A DNA stretch of 64,000 nucleotides from Arabidopsis thaliana (Eukaryota > Streptophyta > Magnoliopsida > Brassicales > Brassicaceae). The notes beneath the pieces are model-generated. The model saw only the letters and a program-made list of their open reading frames with translations. It did not search any database and was not told where the DNA came from. The stretch spans positions 8,115,151 through 8,179,150 of the forward strand of contig NC_003071.7 of the NCBI RefSeq assembly GCF_000001735.4, given 5' to 3'. The translations under genes were made by a program, and so were the position numbers. Each line of letters opens with the position of its first letter. Positions within the stretch are counted from its first letter, which is position 1. Positions 1 to 10,676 of the stretch are shown in pieces.

Positions 1-1594
1 TAGCTTTGACACTCTCATTTGCCTCTCTGTTTCCTTTGTCTTCACTCCAATGAGACGTGTCAGAAGCTGGAAACTCACTTCAAGTTCAACATAGACATCA
101 GGGAGAGTACCTATTTCACCAAGGACTTGACCAACTAACCTATCACCACGCGTAAGCGTAGGATCCATGCTTGTCCCAATTCCAATCAAACCTCCCGGGA
201 CAGCAAACTGAAGCTCGTTCTGTTCCGCGTACAATGAAGTTATACGCGTGTAAATGGGAGTGCATTTAGTGTCTCCATTCTCATCTTTTCTAGTGATTCC
301 AGGTCTTATCTCTATTATATGCCCCACCTTCAAAACACCCTGCAAACAAAGCAAAGAGAGACATAAGTTACATTGATTCAACCGCGATTTATCCTAGTTT
401 TTCGGGGTATTGAGTATGTTTTACCTGAAGGATACTCCCACCTGCAACTCCACCTTTCATACCATCATAATCAGAGCCAGGTTTATTGACATCAAAAGAA
501 CGAATCACAATCATTCTTGGAGGTGACACAAAATCCCTCACAGGGAGTGGAATCTTCTTGACAATGTACTCACACAAAACATCGATGTTGTATTTCAGTT
601 GCGCTGAGACAGGAACTATAGGAGCACCTTCCGCATTCGTGTTCTGTAATAACAAGTTTAAAACTTAACCAACTAATCAAGAAGTGAAAAATGCAAAAAA
701 AAAACAGAATGGGAAAATTGAATCAAACCGTTATAAATCTCTGGATGTCCTCGTGCTGTTTAATAGCCTCGTTTTCTTGGATGAGATCAATCTTGTTCTG
801 AATGATTATGATATCTTTAAGATGCATCATATCAACAGAAGCAAGATGTTCAGCTGTTTGTGGTTGTGGACATGTCTCATTCGCAGCAATGATTAGTAAA
901 GCACCATCCATAATCGCTGCTCCATTCAGCATTGTCGCCATTAGGATATCGTGTCCCTAATCAACACACAAAACACCTCATTAACATATAGAAAATGGTT
1001 ACAAAAGATTTAGAAATAGTGTTAAAACTCATTTTATACCGGGCAATCAACAAATGAGACATGTCTTAGTAGTTTCATCTTGTACTTCTCATGTCCAGAG
1101 ACATCACAACTTGGGTTGTCTTCTTTGCCACTCCCGAAAGACCTATAATTAACACATATCATAAGTTGCTACGTACACTACGTAACCTTATTGTAGCAAA
1201 AGAAGAGCAAGAATTCACTTGTAGGCTACTGGTCTAGGGCATTTTTCACATTTGTAAATCTTTGCGTTTGCGTAACCAAGTTTAATGGTAATGTTACGCT
1301 CCAATTCACTCTTGAATTTGACAGTGTGCACACCGGAAACGGCTTTCACGATTGTCGATTTCCCGTGAGCGACATGGCCAATGGTTCCTGAGATATAGAG
1401 AGCATAGTCATATCTTTAGCTTTCAATGCACGGCTGATCAGTTTCTTCAGCATCAAAACTCAATGAAACAAAAACTTGTGTATACCTATGTTAATGGTGG
1501 CTTGACGAGAGATGACCTCAGGAGAGAGAGGATGCAGCTGAGCTACATCAAGTTTACTTAGATCTTGTTCAGCTAAGCCCTTGTTCTTCGACAT
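1..1594 (-). CDS. Translation initiation factor eIF2 gamma subunit (3' part cut by window edge)
   Basis: GTPase subunit of cytosolic eIF2, which delivers initiator Met-tRNA to the 40S ribosome. Six exons on the minus strand are visible: 1594-1486, 1387-1219, 1142-1040, 956-729, 643-425 and 339-1. They give 389 codons in one frame that runs off the window, against about 465 for the family, so roughly 75 C-terminal residues are missing. Visible motifs are the P-loop GHVAHGKST, the zinc-binding CEKC, the G3 DCPGHD and the G4 NKID. The start is the first ATG of the frame (MSKNKGL). It matches the Arabidopsis eIF2-gamma paralogue I know as At2g18720. The gene points away from DGK3, sharing a 2.2 kb divergent spacer. 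Family assignment is secure; whether this copy or a paralogue is the main housekeeping gene cannot be told here. Confidence 0.93.
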
Positions 1595-1952
1595 TACGAC
1601 AGATTTCATCTTAAACACTCTGTTGCAATCAATCAAAGTTCACAACTTTAGAACAACGTTGATCAGAGCCAATACAATAACACTAGAAGTTTCGAAAGGC
1701 TGTTCAGAAACTAGGGTTTTTATGCAAGATGGATGGGTTCCGTTCACAATAGTTACGATTCGATTAAATTCAATTAGGGTTGCTAATCTATTTCACTGAA
1801 GTTCTTATAAAAATGATTTACACAAACCTGAAGTACGGTAAGAGGTAGATGAAGAAGTTTGCTCGCAGAGATTTCAGAGGAGAAAGCGTGCCGTTGAAGG
1901 TTTGTGTTTTTGGTTTTGATAAAGTCAGGTGGCGTGTAAGGTATATTTATAG
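1595..1952 (-). promoter_or_regulatory. eIF2-gamma leader with probable 5'UTR intron and TATA box
   Basis: On the minus strand a TATA-like CTATAAATA lies at 1952-1944. A CAG|GTTTGTG donor ends a leader exon at 1828 and a TTGCAACAG acceptor ends at 1620, implying a 5'UTR intron of about 208 bp just before the ATG at 1594. A short telo-box-like stretch (AAACCCTA in minus sense) falls in this intron near 1711-1718. Splice sites are inferred from sequence only. Confidence 0.5.
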
Positions 1953-3825
1953 GTAGGGTTTTATCTTAACGTTTACTGTTTGTCTTTTTCGCCAACTTCA
2001 TTTTTCCATGTGTCAATAAAACATGTCTTACAATTTTTATTTTATAATTGTCGGTTTCTTACCCGAAATGTTTTTTTATAGGAAAATTTGTGTTAGGTAA
2101 TTTTGCAATTTCATTTACAAAATATAGCACGCTCCTTTTGAGATGGGCTAAAATCGTTCCAAAGTTTGGGCTTACACGCCTAACCATTGGCCCACTCCAG
2201 TTTACTTCTATCTTTCACCAAACTAAGAAACATTGATCCTTGAACAAAAAGTAGTATATGTTTATATGATGACAAAAAAAAAAGAGTAGGAAATCTATGA
2301 TTCTATAGGAGTGTAAATGAATAAGCTGTGATAAATTTAGGTTATTTTTCTTAACGATATATATTGTTAGATCAAATTTTATAGTTACATCATTTGGAGT
2401 ATAATGTAAATATGTTCCGCTTTATAATAATGTAAATATGATTTGTAATACTAATGAGAACACACGCTCATTGTCTTCCAGTTCAAGAAATATCTTAAAC
2501 CCCACTTTTTATCAGCCACCTGAATTTGAGTCTTCCTCTGCCACATAATAAATTGTTTACATGGACCAATTCTTGGTTACAAAACATCTGATATCATATC
2601 GTGCAATTAAGAAGGTATTAAATGATGTTTTTTTCTGTGGCATTTGTATATACTTTCAAGTTTCGACCAATTCTATAAGTTAAGAAAAAGGCATTGAGGG
2701 AAATTTAGGTTAGAAAAAGTACACAACGATCCCAGCAATGGGAAGTAGCTATCACTTTCAGTGACCCTATTTCTCTGAGTGGGCAATAACATTGTAGGCC
2801 CCATTCTGTGGAAAATCCACTAACTTCAATGTCTGCTCTCATTTTCTATTGTCTCCTTCGCTGTTTTTTTACAATTTACGTTACCACCAAAACTATTCCT
2901 TTGTTTAATGACGAAAACGCCACTCTTTCTAAGCAAAATGTCAGAGAATTTTGTTTCTTTGTTGGAGAGTTGAAAATATTTTTTACATAGAAAAAGAAAC
3001 CAATAATGCAGTCAAATAATAATAGGAAGCAAATAATAATGCAAGTATCTCTAATTCTCTATATCAAATTGTATTCAATCATATTCACCAGATGTAACCT
3101 CTATAATGGAACCTTTTTGAATATTAAAATATCATTAGATCCTATTCTTACAATGTATCAATCAATTACTAATTAATTTTCTCTGGTTTTCTTGATATAA
3201 CAATAACGTTAAAAAATCTCATTGTTAATCTCTTTATGCCATCATTAGTATTGTAAGATTTTGTACACTTTAAATTGTAAATTTGATCTTACAGAAACAA
3301 AAGATCTACAAATCTTAGTTACAGAAGATAATGGTATTAAACTATACAAATCTTAGTAGTTTAATATTATTAATAATCAAAATTATTCTAAATTAGAACT
3401 TTTACAAAATAAACATTTATCAGTCGCTTTCATAAATGTCAAACAATAAAAAAAGAAAAAGAATCAAAGATCTAAAGAGTGGCATTTTTATGACGTCACA
3501 TTGAAATCCAACCGTGTAAATTCTTTTTTTTTCAATATAAGCAAATTAATTCACACGTTTTGTGCGCTGTCTTCGAAACTAAATCATTTATAAAAAAGAC
3601 AAAACAGACAAGAAAATACAAACTGTCAAAAGAAGATTTTATATTGGTTGATTTGAAATCTCTCAGCAAAGAAGAAGAAGAAAGATTAAAAAAAAACAAT
3701 CCTTTATTATTTTTCATTTCAACTCCAATTTTGATTATCTGGGTTTCGAATATTCCTCATTTTCTCCAATCACAGGACGAAAAGTAATCATCTTTTTGTC
3801 TTTTCTTCTCCGGCGAGAGACTACA
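1953..3825. other. AT-rich divergent intergenic region
   Basis: This is the spacer between the divergent eIF2-gamma and DGK3 genes. It holds only short AT-rich ORFs without recognisable domains. The last 150-250 bp, a pyrimidine-rich and GAAGAAG-containing stretch, are probably the DGK3 leader. I see no RNA gene or transposon ends here. Confidence 0.5.
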
Positions 3826-6539
3826 ATGGACTCTCCGGTATCAAAAACCGATGCATCGAAAGAGAAATTCGTGGCTTCACGACCATCAACGGCTGATTCA
3901 AAGACGATGAGAGGTTGTGGACTCGCGAATCTGGCATGGGTTGGTGTAGATAAAGTAGAGCTTCGTCAGAGGTTGATGATGCCTGAGTATCTTCGTCTCG
4001 CTATGCGTGACTGTATCAAACGCAAAGATTCCTCGGCTATTCCTGATCATTTACTTCTTCCTGGTGGTGCTGTTGCTGATATGGCTCCTCATGCTCCTAT
4101 GGTTGTTTTCATTAACCCCAATTCTGGTGGTCGTCATGGTCCTGTTCTTAAAGAGAGGCTTCAACAGTTGATGAGCGAGGAACAGGTTTTGCTCTCACTG
4201 AACTTGTATTTCAAATCTTTTTCTTTGGGTTTTTGGGGGAATTTCGAATCTAATTTGTATCTACTTTGTGTTTTGATTATGTTAGTTTGGAAACTTTCTT
4301 AAAGTCTCTGGCTTTTAAGTTTTTAATGCTTGATTTATATGTTTATGCTTAGCTGATGTTAGATCTAGTGTTTTGTTGGAACTTTGAAGGATGAGTTACG
4401 TTTAAAGATTGAGTCTTTTGGAAAGCTGAGTGATGTTGATGTTGTCAAGTTATTGGTTTGAGCTTTTGATATTGAAACTTCATGGTGACTTTTGTGTTGA
4501 TACAGGTGTTTGACCTCACGGAAGTGAAGCCGCATGAGTTTGTTCGATACGGGTTGGGGTGTTTGGAGAAAGTGGCAGCGGAAGGAGATGAATGTGCAAA
4601 AGAATGCAGAGCAAGGTTGAGGATTATGGTGAGTGTATTGACCATATTTTTCTCCAATCTCTATAGATCCACTTGAATGTTTTTAGCAATCAGAATTGTG
4701 AATGGAATTGGTTGGATAGGTTGCAGGAGGTGATGGTACTGTTGGTTGGGTTCTTGGATGTCTTGGAGAGCTTAATAAAGATGGAAAGTCGCAAATTCCT
4801 CCTGTTGGAGTTATTCCTCTCGGTACAGGGAATGATCTTTCAAGGAGTTTTGGTTGGGTGAGTTGTGTTTTCTTTGTTCTCTCTTATGTTGTCGTGACAA
4901 AACTTTTGAATTGGTACTGACTATGGTATCTCTTCTTCAGGGTGGTTCGTTTCCTTTTGCGTGGAGATCTGCTGTTAAAAGAACACTCCATCGCGCAAGT
5001 ATGGGTCCAGTTGCTAGACTTGACAGGTAAAAGTCTTATTTTGCTCAAAACATTTAGCTTTTATTGTATTTCTCTTGTTGTAAAAATGTATGCGCTTTGG
5101 TTATGTGGTGTTGCAGCTGGAAGATTTTAGTGTCAATGCCATCTGGAGAAGTCGTAGATCCTCCTTATTCTTTAAAACCCGCTGAAGAAAACGAACTTGA
5201 TCAGGTTTTGCTCTATTTCATTAGGCTTGCTTCTTCTCATTGAATCATCAGCATGTGATTTTGTAAATTGCCACGGTTTAGTAATTAACCAGGCTTTATG
5301 GTGGTTTCAGGGTTTGGACGCGGGAATTGATGCGCCTCCACTTGCAAAGGCTTATGAAGGTGTTTTCTACAATTACTTAAGCATAGGTTTGTTGAACTTC
5401 TCTTTTTGATATCCTAAACAATTTTCACAATTGTTTTTCTGACCAGATTCTTGTGTTTGTCTGGTTTGTTTAGGTATGGATGCTCAAGTTGCATATGGCT
5501 TCCACCATCTTCGCAACACTAAACCATATCTTGCTCAAGGCCCTATTTCAAATAAGGTTTGTTTATTATATTTGCACCTAAACTTTGGACTCATTATTTG
5601 TCTTTGTTAAAAGCTAAAGTAGTTATGTTGGTTTTGAGAAACGACATTACCAACCACACAATGTTTGCTTTTGCAGATTATATATTCAAGTTTTGGTTGC
5701 AGTCAGGGTTGGTTTTGCACGCCTTGTGTCAACGATCCAGGTTTAAGGTTCGCCATTTCGACTCTTATTGTGTAGTTGAACTTGTGTGTAAGTCTCTGCT
5801 TAAGCCCTTTGTTGTGTTGTTGACCCCTTGTTTGTGCTATATGAATTTGCAGGGGACTTAGGAACATAATGAAAATTCACATCAAAAAGGTTAACTGCTC
5901 TCAGTGGGAAGAGATCGCAGTCCCGAAAAAGTAAAAAACAGTTTTCGATATATGATTTATGTATTACAATCTTTGATATCAATGCTTAAAACCTGATGCT
6001 ATGGATTTCTCTTGTAGTGTGAGATCAATTGTCGCATTGAATCTTCACAGCTATGGAAGTGGAAGCCATCCTTGGGGCAATCTAAAACCGGACTATCTAG
6101 AGAAGGTATTGTTTCTGTTCCATTTCATCATATATGAACTCAGTTCTCTGATGTTAACCCGAATGTTTTCTTTGGTTTTTCTCAGAGAGGCTTTGTGGAA
6201 GCACATTGTGATGATGGTTTGATAGAGATTTTCGGTTTTAAGCAAGGATGGCACGCGTCATTTGTCATGGCTGAGCTCATCTCTGCCAAGCACATAGCTC
6301 AGGTAACTTCAAAAGACACTGGTCAATGTATAATCTTTTTAGCCATGTGTTTGACTGTTTCATTTTGGTGATCATTTCAGGCTGCTGCGGTAAGATTTGA
6401 GCTAAGAGGAGGTGACTGGAGAGACGCATTCTTGCAAATGGATGGTGAGCCATGGAAGCAACCAATGAGCACTGAGTACTCAACATTTGTGGAGATCAAG
6501 AAGGTTCCTTATCAATCTCTGATGATAAATAATGAATGA
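3826..6539 (+). CDS. DGK3: Diacylglycerol kinase 3
   Basis: Phosphorylates diacylglycerol to phosphatidic acid in plant lipid signalling. Twelve exons: 3826-4185, 4506-4628, 4720-4857, 4941-5026, 5117-5204, 5311-5386, 5474-5556, 5677-5747, 5853-5930, 6018-6105, 6186-6302 and 6381-6539, totalling 488 aa. The catalytic domain is evident from [13 protein letters not shown] (residues ~100-112), the nucleotide-binding [11 protein letters not shown] at the start of exon 3, and [16 protein letters not shown]. The accessory domain follows ([19 protein letters not shown]). There are no C1 zinc fingers or membrane segment, as expected for small plant cluster-II DGKs. The ATG at 3826 (MDSPVSKTD) is chosen; upstream in-frame codons lack an ATG. 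The length matches Arabidopsis DGK3 (At2g18730) as I recall it. Confidence 0.93.
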
Positions 6540-6958
6540 TTGAGATTCAAAGCTGGATTCTTTGTACAAAGCTAATTGTTTTGTATTTGGATTTGATTCA
6601 GTTAGTCATAGATATAGCCTAAGCTTTTTAGTCTTCTTTTCTTTTAAATCTGAGATTGTGACCATTTTTCTCTTTTTAATTTCTGCTTATTGTTGGTTTT
6701 GTACATTTTTGTGTTGTGAGGAATGAAGTTTGTTTATTTATAAGAATGTGGGAAGATAATATTTGGTCAAATTTCAATCTCTCTTCAATCTTTGTAATTC
6801 TAGCATTGAGCACATAGATGTGATTCTTTGTCATATTTTTATTTATTTTAACACTAGTTCGACTGAGAACCAATTTATCATCGACACCAATTTCTAAGTA
6901 AGAATATTTTTAATAATTATCATTATTAGTCGTATATTTTTACCAGAATAATAAAAAA
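6540..6958. other. DGK3 3' flank
   Basis: This is the DGK3 3'UTR followed by AT-rich spacer. It has T-rich poly(A)-signal context around 6600-6730 and no ORF of note. It ends exactly where the left target-site duplication of the downstream retroposon begins. Confidence 0.5.
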
Positions 6959-7961
6959 TTAAAAACCTAAGTTAATAAACCACACAAAAAAGTTTTTCTC
7001 TCTTCGCTCTCTCGTAGTTTGTAAAGATAGAAACTGAAATTTCTTTTGTTTTTGTTAACCGGATAGTTTTCCGGTGAGTCGCCGTCCCGTTTAATTCGGG
7101 CTTTCGTCCGACATCTTCTAGCTACGTTAGTGGAGATGGTTGGCTTTTTGTATGGCATCGTTGGCTAACTTAGCGACGTTGGCCAGCTTCCGTACGGCAG
7201 CGTTGGGCTTACACTAACAGCGTTGGTCATCTTTGTTTTTGTTTTGTTACTTCAAAGGTTTGATGATGAAGCTTTATGGCATGCAGAATCGTCAGATCTG
7301 AAGAGGGTTTCTCTTTACAAGATCTATTCTCCTTCTGTTTTGTTTAGCTTCACTATTGGGTTATGCTTTTGGCTCTGGTAGTTTTTCGGCGATGTGTGCG
7401 TTTCCAGCAATTACCCTCGTTTGGATCTACCATATTTAAGACAGTTTCAATTTTATTTTCGCCTAAGATTGGGTTAAAGCTTCTATCCTATGCAAATTTG
7501 ATATGCCTTTAGTGCTTTTGCAAGAGAGTTCGAAGATTCAATGGTTGGACAAGTTTGAACTACTCAATTTTTTTAATTTCTTTACCCGTTTTGATGAATT
7601 ATTTGTGATTCTAGCAACCATATGAGATTAGGAAATTGATGTTTGTTCTATAACATCTAATTGCCATAATCGGTGATAGAAAAAAAGAGTTTCATTGCTC
7701 GGTGCTTTCCCGGCGATGGTTCTCCGATTCACCAGACTTGAGTCTCATCCGGTGGAGGTTGTGGAAGATTCACGTGTCCTTAGCTTATTATTATTGGTCT
7801 GACACGTCTTAAGCTTATCTCTTTTTTGTGACGTAAAAGTCTGTTGTGGACCTCATATGTAGACTGTCTTGAGCCTTTTATGTTGTAACACTGAGCCTCA
7901 GTATATTAAAAATAAATCTTTCTCTGAAAAAAAAAAAAAAAAAGTTAAAAACCTACGCTAA
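6959..7961 (+). mobile_element. Non-coding poly(A)-tailed retroposon with target-site duplication (Sadhu-like or LINE-derived candidate)
   Basis: A segment of about 970 bp ends in a 17-nt A run (7927-7943). It is flanked by 17-bp near-identical repeats at 6959-6975 and 7945-7961 (shared core TTAAAAACCTA; two mismatches in 17). Poly(A) plus a target-site duplication is the signature of target-primed reverse transcription on the plus strand. No frame encodes a reverse transcriptase or other domain. It contains GTTGG-rich motifs (7130-7230) and a 3' end reading CTTTCTCTG just before the A tract. Size, lack of coding capacity and tail fit the Arabidopsis Sadhu retroposons, but I cannot confirm family membership. 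It could instead be a 5'-truncated LINE 3'UTR or a processed transcript. Confidence 0.65.
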
Positions 7962-8183
7962 AAAATTCTAGGTCTTGGAAAAGAGTATTTGGGCCAAATG
8001 ATCACATTAATTAGTTATGGGCTGAAATAACATTCTGAAGTTTTATGAGGACCGAGAGAACTAAGTTTAAGAAAAATGTTGAAAAAAGCGTATTAGCAGA
8101 GGGACAAACGCTTTTTAGGGTTTTAGATTTCCTCTGAGAGAGAATTTTCGAAAGCTTGAGAGAGATTTCCAACTACGTTAGCC
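7962..8183 (+). promoter_or_regulatory. SmE promoter/leader: site II elements and telo-box
   Basis: Just upstream of the SmE ATG are GGGCC (7990) and TGGGCT (8019-8024) site II-like motifs. A telo-box is present in reverse orientation (TTTTTAGGGTTTTAG, ~8111-8125). This pair is typical of Arabidopsis growth- and translation-linked housekeeping genes. The promoter starts immediately after the retroposon's right target-site duplication, so the upstream promoter was displaced by about 1 kb. Confidence 0.55.
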
Positions 8184-9560
8184 ATGGCGAGCACCAAAGT
8201 TCAAAGGATTATGACCCAACCTATCGTACGTTTCTTCTTCGATTCCTTTGTTCCATCTCTTTATTGTTTCTATCGAAACCTAATTTTGTATCTTGCTTTT
8301 TGTTTTCCGGTGGCGGCGGCTCCAGAACTTGATTTTTAGGTTTCTTCAAAGTGTAAGTTGTTCAATTTCTTCTGATTTGCTCTCTGAGGTTTTAGGTTAT
8401 TAGTAGTTCGTCTACTGATTTGTTCCCTGGTCTTTTGTGTTTGTGATGCAGAAAGCTAGGATCCAGATTTGGCTATTTGAGCAGAAAGATTTGAGGATTG
8501 AAGGAAGAATCACTGTAAGTTGATGTTGAAGCTCCGTTATCATGAATTGATTAGATTCCTGGCTTTGTTTATAGGACATTCGAGGGTTATGCTAACTTTA
8601 GGAGAGTTTGAAATGCATTAGCAGTGTGACTATCTCTCTAATTTAGTCTGTGTTTGAACTGTTGCATTTGTTGTGAATTGAAAAGGGATAGTTGTCACTG
8701 TTACTACTACTGCACAAAGAACTGATAAGAGCCTGCCAATAGAAACTAGTTTGATTAGCTAGCTGTTCTTAGGTTGAGTATGATTGTGTCATTCTCTTCG
8801 GCTTAAAACTTATTGTCTCCTACAGCCTACTTGGCTTTGGGTGTTACTTGTTTCAGTTTGTTGCTATGCTTGTAGTTGTATGTCCTCTATGATTTTCGAG
8901 TTATGATTCAAGCATTCAAGCTTTTCTTAGTTTGATTCTATGATAATTTGGAGAAACTTGAGATTTTGTGATGGTGTCATTCTCATTGGCTTAAAGGTTT
9001 GAGTTGTCTACTTGACTTTTGTTGTTCCATGTTGCAGTCTACTTGACTTTTGTTGTTCCTCGAGTTAAGATCCTAGCTTTTCTGAGGTTGATTATATGTA
9101 TGGAGGAACATGATATTTGTGATAGTGTCACTCTACTCGGTTTTAAACTTAGATTTTTGTCTACTTGAATTTGGGTGTATTATTGATTCTTCTAGGAGAA
9201 TCCATCAAACCTTGCTTATCCGTCGTCCTTTGCAGGGTTTTGACGAATACATGAATCTAGTTTTGGATGAGGCTGAAGAAGTGAGCATCAAGAAGAACAC
9301 CAGGAAACCACTTGGTGAGTTATCCTGAACTCACTCTTTGATAACAAGTCTCAGATCTGTCTGCTTATGGTTTGATAACTCGTGTTAATACCTATTTTCA
9401 GGAAGGATTTTACTCAAAGGAGACAACATAACTCTGATGATGAACACGTAAGTAACACAATCTCTACTCTGTCTTCTCTCTTTATGATGTATAGCAGCTT
9501 GATTTGTCACATAACAAAAGATTGAAACAAAATCCTTTCTATGTTAACAGGGGAAAGTGA
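8184..9560 (+). CDS. SME1: Small nuclear ribonucleoprotein SmE
   Basis: Core Sm-ring subunit of spliceosomal U1/U2/U4/U5 snRNPs, 88 aa. Six exons: 8184-8225, 8326-8352 (27 nt), 8452-8514, 9236-9314, 9402-9447 and 9551-9560 (10 nt). The Sm1 motif lies in exons 3-4 (ARIQIWLFEQKDLRIEGRI...GFDEYMNLVLDEA) and Sm2 in exon 5 (GRILLKGDNITL). The last exon encodes only part of Thr, then Gly-Lys and the stop. Both very small exons are needed to complete the SmE fold. Intron 3 is unusually long (721 bp) and contains degenerate repeats. It corresponds to the cold-response gene PORCUPINE/SME1 (At2g18740) from memory; a close paralogue exists elsewhere in the genome. Confidence 0.93.
8775..9180 (+). repeat. 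Degenerate repeats inside SmE intron 3
   Basis: Three diverged copies of a unit containing GTGTCATTCTC...CGGCTTAAA and GTCTACTTGACTTT(T/G)G occur around 8775-8860, 8970-9060 and 9110-9180. Nested within is a near-perfect 23-bp direct repeat at 9006-9028 and 9037-9059 (period 31, core TCTACTTGACTTTTGTTGTT). The repeats account for much of the intron's extra length. Confidence 0.7.
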
Positions 9561-10676
9561 TGTCTGTCTCAAACAACTCTCTTCGATGACCTTCAAGCTT
9601 ATGTTAAATATCTGTTGAGTTCTTCCTCAGCTTAATTGGTACTTGACGATACCTTCTTTTCTTCAATGTCGTATAATATATTGCAATGTAGTGAGTGACA
9701 AAGGAGCTTGATCGAATCTAGTGGATTGGTTGGTTAAAACTTCAAAAAAGAGATTTGGTCCCTTTTGGTTAAATCTAGTGTTATGTAATTTGGCTGATCT
9801 TTGTTGCAACTTTTTAACCTCTGTTTAAATTTCAAACCTTAAAAAAGTAAAACCAATTGATTTTGATTATAAAAAAAATTGTATCATTTTTGTTTGTTTG
9901 GTGAACTGACCGAGTTGGCCATTCTCAGGGCTCAAGTAGATTGAAAGTTTAATTATACTAATAGACCAATCAGAATATAATCTGTTAAAGTTAACATAAA
10001 AATACAGAAATCTATGTGAACATTAACTTTTCATTGCAATTAGATGTTTTTATATCCATGTTGATTGTTGAATCTTATCCCTAATCTTGCTATTGGTGAA
10101 ATGAATGTATTTTTACTATTAAAGTCTTTTTTTAATAACAAATAATTGGACTTTATACAACAAAGTATTATTATTTAATTATCAACTTTAGAATATAGCA
10201 TGTGCCAAAAATACATACACTAGCCGCCGGCCCAAGAATGTCGTCCAATAAACGAAAAGCAAAAGTGACGGCAATCCAAGCCTACTGTGATCTTGTCCGC
10301 ACCCGATAACTATCTTTAATTACTAAAACTAGTCAAAGTACTCGACTAATCACAAAACTAGACAAGTGTTTCAAGTAAATTAATTTTTGATCTTTTCATT
10401 TTATCTCTCTCTCTTTTTCTTCTATCCAAAACACCATTTTTGAGGTATTTTTCTCTCTCCTTCGAATCGAATTTTCAGGTTTCTCTTTCCGTTTGTTTGA
10501 AGAAGCTTTTAAGTAGAATTCATAAAATCTTGCTTAGCTTCTGGGTTTGATTTGTTTGTGGTAAAGTTTTGATTTTTTTTTTAGTTTGAGAGCTGGATTT
10601 GTGATTCTTTCTCTGGGTTGGTGAAGTTTTTTACTTGCTTCGATCTTATAGATCAGAGCTTCTAGCAGCGTAAAAA
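9561..10676. other. SmE 3'UTR, spacer and CBP60C promoter/leader
   Basis: 9561 to ~9830 reads as the SmE 3'UTR. 9840-10380 is AT-rich spacer, with one GC-richer patch at 10220-10310. 10390-10676 is a pyrimidine-rich leader with CT repeats (10405-10425), probably the CBP60C 5'UTR. No coding or RNA-gene signal was seen. Confidence 0.45.

Noticed and set aside
7000-7943. Possibility of a protein-coding gene between DGK3 and SmE
   Set aside because: All frames are interrupted and the flanking duplication plus poly(A) tract explain it as a non-coding retroposon.
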